Below are positions 56,518 to 64,000 of a stretch of DNA of 64,000 bases, one piece after another. The stretch is taken from the NCBI RefSeq assembly GCF_006874705.1, contig NZ_CP035382.1, positions 1,674,001-1,738,000 of the forward strand. The letters are read 5' to 3'. This DNA is from Leclercia adecarboxylata (GTDB taxonomy: Bacteria; Pseudomonadota; Gammaproteobacteria; Enterobacterales; Enterobacteriaceae). Position 1 is the first letter of the stretch. The number at the start of each line of letters is the position of its first letter. The translations under genes were made by a program, and so were the position numbers. The notes beneath the pieces were generated by a model. That model searched no databases and was not told the DNA's origin. It worked only from the letters and a program-made list of their open reading frames with translations.

Positions 56518-57180
56518 ATGGAACTGTATCTGGATACCGCCAACGTGGCGGACGTTGAACGCCTGGCGCAAATCTTCCCGATTGCAGGCGTAACCACCAA
56601 CCCGAGCATTATTGCCGCCAACGGCGAATCCATCTGGGACGTGCTGCCGCGCCTGCAAAACGCTATCGGTCCGGACGGCATTCTGTTTGCCCAGACCATG
56701 AGCCGCGATGCACCGGGCATGATCGCCGAGGCCAGACAGCTAAGTAAGGCTATCCCCGGTCTCGTGGTTAAAGTCCCGGTGACTGCACAGGGGCTTATCG
56801 CCATTAAAACCCTTAAAAAAGAGAAAATTACCATCCTCGGCACCGCGGTTTACAGCGCTTCACAAGGGTTGCTGGCCGCGCTGGCCGGAGCGAAATATAT
56901 CGCGCCGTACGTCAATCGCGTGGATGCCCAGGGCGGCGACGGGATCCGCACGGTGCAGGAGTTGCAAAGCCTGCTGGAAATGCACGCGCCGGAGAGCAAG
57001 GTGCTGGCCGCCAGCTTCAAAACCCCGCGTCAGGCGCTGGACTGTCTGCTCGCCGGCTGCGAAGCAATCACCCTGCCCACCGATGTCGCGCAGCAAATGC
57101 TCAATACCCCCGCCGTAGAGTCGGCCATCGACAAGTTTGAGCAGGACTGGAACAACGCGTTTGGTAACCTCATGCTCTAA
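56518..57180 (+). CDS. fsaB: Fructose-6-phosphate aldolase FsaB (TalC)
   Basis: 220 residues of the transaldolase-like aldolase family. Schiff-base Lys85 in [11 protein letters not shown], the N-terminal [16 protein letters not shown] and the TTNPSII loop are as in FsaA/FsaB. It splits fructose 6-phosphate to dihydroxyacetone and glyceraldehyde 3-phosphate or runs in reverse. Twelve bases before gldA, which uses dihydroxyacetone and glycerol, so the pair forms a small C3 pathway. Confidence 0.95.
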   Translation: MELYLDTANVADVERLAQIFPIAGVTTNPSIIAANGESIWDVLPRLQNAIGPDGILFAQTMSRDAPGMIAEARQLSKAIPGLVVKVPVTAQGLIAIKTLKKEKITILGTAVYSASQGLLAALAGAKYIAPYVNRVDAQGGDGIRTVQELQSLLEMHAPESKVLAASFKTPRQALDCLLAGCEAITLPTDVAQQMLNTPAVESAIDKFEQDWNNAFGNLML

Positions 57181-57192
57181 GGGAGACACAGT

Positions 57193-58296
57193 ATGGACCA
57201 TATTATTCAATCACCCGGAAAATACATTCAGGGTGCCGATGTGCTGACCCGCCTCGGCGATTATCTCAAGCCGCTGGCGGCACGCTGGCTGGTTGTTGGC
57301 GATAAATTTGTGCTGGGATTTGCTGAAGAGACGCTGCGTCAGAGCTTCGACCAGGCGCAACTGTATGTCGAAATTGCGCCCTTCGGCGGCGAATGTTCGC
57401 AAAATGAGATCGACCGGCTGCGTGAGCTGGCGAAAAATGCCGATTGCCAGGCTATTATCGGCATCGGTGGCGGTAAGACGCTGGATACCGCAAAAGCGCT
57501 GGCGCACTTTATGGATGTCCCGGTCGCCATCGCCCCGACCATTGCCTCTACCGATGCGCCCTGCAGCGCGCTTTCCGTGATCTACACCGACAGCGGCGAA
57601 TTTGACCGCTATCTGATGCTGCCGCACAACCCGAACATGGTGATTGTGGATACGAAAGTGGTGGCAGGGGCTCCTGCACGTCTGCTGGCTGCCGGGATTG
57701 GCGACGCGCTGGCGACCTGGTTTGAAGCCCGGGCCTGCTCACGCAGCGGCGCAACCACCATGGCGGGCGGCAAGTGCACCCAGGCCGCGCTGGCGCTGGC
57801 CGAGCTATGCTACAACACGCTGGTTGAAGAGGGCGAAAAAGCGATGCTGGCGGCGGAGCAGCATGTGGTGACCCCGGCCCTTGAGCGGGTGATTGAAGCC
57901 AATACCTATCTCAGCGGCGTCGGTTTTGAAAGCGGCGGCCTGGCAGCGGCACATGCGATCCACAACGGTCTGACCGCCATACCGGATGCCCATCATTACT
58001 ACCACGGCGAGAAAGTGGCCTTTGGCACCCTGACCCAGCTGGTGCTGGAGAACGCCCCGGTGGAAGAGATCGAAACCGTCGCGGCCTTATGTCACAGCGT
58101 GGGGCTGCCCATTACCCTGGCGCAGCTGGATATCACCACGGATATCCCCACCAAGATGCGTCTGGTGGCGGTCGCGTCCTGTGCGAAAGATGAAACTATC
58201 CACAACATGCCGGGCGGTGCAACGCCGGACCAGGTGTATGCCGCGCTGTTGGTTGCCGACCAGTATGGTCAGCGCTTCCTGCAGGAATGGGAGTAG
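57193..58296 (+). CDS. gldA: Glycerol dehydrogenase
   Basis: 367 residues of the iron-type alcohol dehydrogenase family. NAD loop [18 protein letters not shown] near residue 93. The zinc ligands are an aspartate in [12 protein letters not shown] and histidines in [12 protein letters not shown] and [12 protein letters not shown]. It interconverts glycerol and dihydroxyacetone with NAD. It is coupled to fsaB. In E. coli gldA also works in methylglyoxal and aminoalcohol reduction. Confidence 0.97.
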   Translation: MDHIIQSPGKYIQGADVLTRLGDYLKPLAARWLVVGDKFVLGFAEETLRQSFDQAQLYVEIAPFGGECSQNEIDRLRELAKNADCQAIIGIGGGKTLDTAKALAHFMDVPVAIAPTIASTDAPCSALSVIYTDSGEFDRYLMLPHNPNMVIVDTKVVAGAPARLLAAGIGDALATWFEARACSRSGATTMAGGKCTQAALALAELCYNTLVEEGEKAMLAAEQHVVTPALERVIEANTYLSGVGFESGGLAAAHAIHNGLTAIPDAHHYYHGEKVAFGTLTQLVLENAPVEEIETVAALCHSVGLPITLAQLDITTDIPTKMRLVAVASCAKDETIHNMPGGATPDQVYAALLVADQYGQRFLQEWE

Positions 58297-58304
58297 CCAT
58301 TATT

Positions 58305-58374
58305 GCCGGGTGGCGGCTTCGCCTTACCCGGCCTACAGAACCCGTAGGCCCGTGCAAGCGCAGCGCCGCCGGGC
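58305..58374. repeat. BIME between gldA and katG
   Basis: Two inverted REP units, gccgggtgg...acccggc (58305-58332) and gcccgtgca...gccgggc (58348-58374), directly before the katG terminator. Confidence 0.83.
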
Positions 58375-58401
58375 AAAAAAATCCCCGCCGAAGCGGGGAT
58401 T
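58375..58401 (-). terminator. Terminator of katG
   Basis: Minus strand AATCCCCGC-TTCG-GCGGGGATT followed by TTTTTTGCCC, eight bases after the katG stop. On the plus strand the tail is poor, so gldA may end at the BIME. Confidence 0.88.
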
Positions 58402-58408
58402 TTCTGGT

Positions 58409-60601
<2,193 letters not shown>

Positions 60602-60689
60602 TTATCGTTAGGATATACACCACCGGGAACAAGAGATAATTGAAACCATCCACAGATTTGATAGTTAATACCGTTGATATCTGCCTGAA

Positions 60690-60719
60690 ATATAGAAGCC
60701 CTCATATTATTGAGGGCTT
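60690..60719 (-). terminator. Likely terminator of metF
   Basis: Minus strand AAGCCCTCA...TGAGGGCTT hairpin followed by CTATATTTC, six bases after the metF stop. The U tract is interrupted, so it may be moderate in strength. Confidence 0.65.
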
Positions 60720-60724
60720 TGCCG

Positions 60725-61618
<894 letters not shown>

Positions 61619-61655
61619 TTACCTCATCAATCGCGTGTCGTTATGTGTTGTGTTC

Positions 61656-61687
61656 GAACTTCTATACGTTTAGACGTCCAGATGTAA
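61656..61687. promoter_or_regulatory. MetJ operator of metF
   Basis: Four tandem 8-mers GAACTTCT, ATACGTTT, AGACGTCC and AGATGTAA match the met box AGACGTCT at 5, 6, 7 and 5 positions. They lie 40-70 bases before the metF start. The arrangement is that of E. coli metF. Confidence 0.85.
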
Positions 61688-61782
61688 AAATGACGGAAAA
61701 GCGGACTGGCGTCAACTGAAAATATCATCATTGACGGTGAGGAATGTTCAGGGAAGGTGAAAAAAGTTCAGGGTGGGGGTGA

Positions 61783-61815
61783 CTGCTCCCTCTCCCCTGT
61801 GGGGAGAGGGAGCAG
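61783..61815. repeat. Long palindrome after metL
   Basis: CTGCTCCCTCTCCCC-TGT-GGGGAGAGGGAGCAG, a perfect 15-base stem, eight bases after the metL stop. It has no T tail on the minus strand. It shares sequence with the palindrome after argE and may belong to the same dispersed family. Confidence 0.7.
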
Positions 61816-61823
61816 CATATGGA

Positions 61824-64000
61824 CTACAACAGCTGCGCCAGACGATTGATATCTGACTGGATCGCCCCGGCGGTCACGTCGCGGCCCGCGCCCGGACCGC
61901 GGATCACCAGCGGGTTATCGCGATACCAGCGGCTTTCGATGGCGAAGACGTTATCGCACGGCAGCAGCGCCGCCAGCGGATGTTCCGGGCGTACGGCCTC
62001 AACGCCGACCCGCGCTTTACCATTGGCATCGAAACGCGCCACGTAGCGCAGAACCAGACCCATTTCGCGGGCCGCTTCCAGGCGCTGTAACATCTGCTCG
62101 TTCAGGGCATCGCCGTTCTCGAAGAAGTGATCGACAGACCCCTCTTCGCAGCCCGCCGGCACCAGCGACTCCACACGCACCTGATTCGGCTCGATGTCGT
62201 AGCCCGCTTCACGCGCCACAATCACCAGCTTGCGCATCACGTCTTTACCGGAGAGATCGACGCGCGGGTCGGGCTCGGTCAGCCCCTGCTGCCACGCCTG
62301 ATCCACCAGGTCGGTGAAGGGCACGGTGCCATCAAACTGCAGGAACAGCCACGACAGGGTGCCAGAGAAAATACCGCTGATCGCCAGAATGCTGTCACCG
62401 CTTTCAATCAGATCGCGCACGGTATGGTTCACCGGTAAACCGGCACCCACGGTAGCGTTGTACAGCCAGTGACGACCCGTTTTTTCAAAGGCGTCGTGGA
62501 TCTGGCGATAGTTGCGGGTGTTGCTGGCGCCCGCCAGTTTGTTGGCGCTGATGACGTGGAAACCGTGGCTGGCAAAATCGAGATACTGATCGGCCAGCTG
62601 CTCGCTGGCGGTCACATCCAGCACCACCAGGTCATCGTACGGATGAGCGCGCATCCACAGGAACAGCGACTCTTCATCCTGCTCAATGGCTTCGTCGTTA
62701 AAGAAGGCCAGCGCACGGCTGGCATCCAGCCCTTCGTAGCTGAGCAGGCTGCGGCGGCTATCCACTACGCCCGCCAGCACAAATTCAAAGCCGGTACGCG
62801 CCGAGAGCGTGGTCTGTTCGCGGGCAAACAGCTCCAGCCAGCGGGAGCCGATGTTGCCTTTACCAAACAGCACCAGGCCGATACGTTTTTCAGCGCGGAA
62901 TAGGGACTGGTGCAGGCCCTGGATCAGGCTCTCGGTTGGCCCGGTACGCATCACCGCCACCAGACTGATCCCCTCTTCCGACTGCCAGGTAAACTCTACC
63001 GGTTGACCTTTCAGCTGCTGCCAGAAGCGGTGGCAGTGCAGCGGATTACGGGTAACGCCCGCGCCTACCATCGCAATCAGCGCCAGCCCCTGACGCAGAC
63101 GAAGCTCGCCCGGCAGGCCCGCTTCATCGAGGATTTTCAGCGCGCTGTCGGCCACTTCTGCGGTGTAGCAGAACTGCAGCAGGTGACGGTCAGTGTGCAC
63201 CCCCACCGCCAGCGGGCGGATGTGGGCCCGCTTCAGGATCAGGTCGATCTCTTTATGCGTCTGTTTGAAATCATGTCCGGCAGGGACGAGGAATTCGATC
63301 AGGCAGATATCGTCATGGCTGGTGACGATACGCGCCCCCGTGCCGGAGGCCAGCACTCGCTCAATACGGGTTGAGCCCTGATCCGGCGTATAGCTACAAC
63401 GCAGCTGCAGGTCGATATCGCTGCCGGAAACCGGCTGCAGGGTACGGGCGTGAAGCACCGGGGCCGCCAGACGGGCCAGCTCGCTGGCTTCGTCGAGACG
63501 CAATAGCGGCAGCAGGCAGGCATCTTTAACCTTACGCGGGTCAGCGCTGTAGACACCGGCTACGTCGCTCCAGATGGTGACGCGGGATACGCCCGCCAGA
63601 GCACCGATCTGCGTTGCGGAGTAGTCGGAGCCGTTACGTCCCAGCAATACGGTTTCACCCGCATTGCTGCGGCTGATAAAGCCGGTCACGACAATACGTT
63701 TATTCGGGTGCTGCACCAGCAGCTGCTGGAGCAGAGGATAAGAGAGGCCTTCATCAACCTGCGGCTGGGCGCCGCGCTCGGCACGCAGGAAATCACGTGC
63801 GTCCAGCCAGGCCGCTTCCAGGCCCTGCTGTTGCAGAACGGCTGCCATCAGACGGGCAGACCACACTTCACCGTGGCCCACCACTTCGGCATAGACGGCG
63901 TCGGTGACGCCGCTGTCGAGTAAACCGGCCAGCCGCTCCAGATCCTGGATAAAGGTGCTAATCAGGCCATCGGCAACGTCGGCAGGCAATAAACCGGCGA
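61824..64000 (-). CDS. metL: Aspartokinase II-homoserine dehydrogenase II MetL (5' end outside window)
   Basis: About 725 C-terminal residues are visible of roughly 810. The frame stays open to the window edge, and an internal TTG near 63989 is not the start. The visible part covers most of the aspartokinase domain (ISRSNAGETVLLGRNGSDYSA), two ACT-like segments (ALIAMVGAGVTRNPL), and the homoserine dehydrogenase domain (GLVLFGKGNIGSRWLELFA, VGAGLPVNHTVRDLIESGD). It carries out steps one and three of methionine and threonine synthesis from aspartate. In E. coli it is co-transcribed with metB and repressed by MetJ. Confidence 0.96.
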   Translation of the reverse strand, partial: AGLLPADVADGLISTFIQDLERLAGLLDSGVTDAVYAEVVGHGEVWSARLMAAVLQQQGLEAAWLDARDFLRAERGAQPQVDEGLSYPLLQQLLVQHPNKRIVVTGFISRSNAGETVLLGRNGSDYSATQIGALAGVSRVTIWSDVAGVYSADPRKVKDACLLPLLRLDEASELARLAAPVLHARTLQPVSGSDIDLQLRCSYTPDQGSTRIERVLASGTGARIVTSHDDICLIEFLVPAGHDFKQTHKEIDLILKRAHIRPLAVGVHTDRHLLQFCYTAEVADSALKILDEAGLPGELRLRQGLALIAMVGAGVTRNPLHCHRFWQQLKGQPVEFTWQSEEGISLVAVMRTGPTESLIQGLHQSLFRAEKRIGLVLFGKGNIGSRWLELFAREQTTLSARTGFEFVLAGVVDSRRSLLSYEGLDASRALAFFNDEAIEQDEESLFLWMRAHPYDDLVVLDVTASEQLADQYLDFASHGFHVISANKLAGASNTRNYRQIHDAFEKTGRHWLYNATVGAGLPVNHTVRDLIESGDSILAISGIFSGTLSWLFLQFDGTVPFTDLVDQAWQQGLTEPDPRVDLSGKDVMRKLVIVAREAGYDIEPNQVRVESLVPAGCEEGSVDHFFENGDALNEQMLQRLEAAREMGLVLRYVARFDANGKARVGVEAVRPEHPLAALLPCDNVFAIESRWYRDNPLVIRGPGAGRDVTAGAIQSDINRLAQLL

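Overview
This window is ordinary chromosomal DNA of a member of the Enterobacteriaceae. Almost every gene matches an Escherichia coli K-12 gene in length and motifs, and mostly in order. The base composition, the enterobacterial REP elements and the variable loop of the 16S rRNA suggest the Enterobacter, Lelliottia, Leclercia or Buttiauxella neighbourhood, but I cannot fix the genus. I see no prophage, insertion sequence, CRISPR array or defence island.

Layout. Positions 1-1100 hold the end of a major-facilitator transporter and, convergent to it, the small RNA GlmZ with a sigma-54 promoter and two GlrR-type activator sites. Next come four tRNA genes (Arg, His, Leu, Pro) and yifK. Positions 3.3-14.1 kb are the enterobacterial common antigen (ECA) cluster wecA-wzzE-wecBCDE-wzxE-wecF-wzyE-wecG, read leftward and lacking the usual rffG and rffH between wecC and wecD. 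Then follow rho, trxA, rhlB, gppA, rep, two tandem parvulin genes (ppiC and a diverged copy), ilvC/ilvY, and the attenuated ilvLXGMEDA operon with an intact ilvG. comM, maoP and hdfR lead into a complete rRNA operon (16S-tRNA-Ile-tRNA-Ala-23S-5S-tRNA-Asp-tRNA-Trp), also read leftward.

The right part is the region that in E. coli lies about 220 kb away, beside rrnB: murI, btuB (with a cobalamin riboswitch), trmA, yijD-fabR, sthA, oxyR/oxyS, argHBC/argE, ppc, yijO, fsaB-gldA, katG, metF and the 3' part of metL. The rRNA operon is therefore the joint between an rrnB-type upstream flank and an rrnC-type downstream flank. This is either a true rRNA-mediated rearrangement or an assembly join across a repeat.

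Functionally the window combines envelope polysaccharide synthesis (wec, murI, with GlmZ feeding UDP-GlcNAc supply), branched-chain amino acid, arginine and methionine synthesis with their leader peptides and operators, the oxidative stress response (oxyR, oxyS, katG, trxA), RNA turnover and transcription termination (rho, rhlB), and ribosome production. No wholly new system stands out. The most useful leads are the rRNA joint, the rffGH gap, the duplicated parvulin, a tandem MetJ-like site on the btuB promoter, the glmZ sigma-54 control region and an altered ilvL leader.
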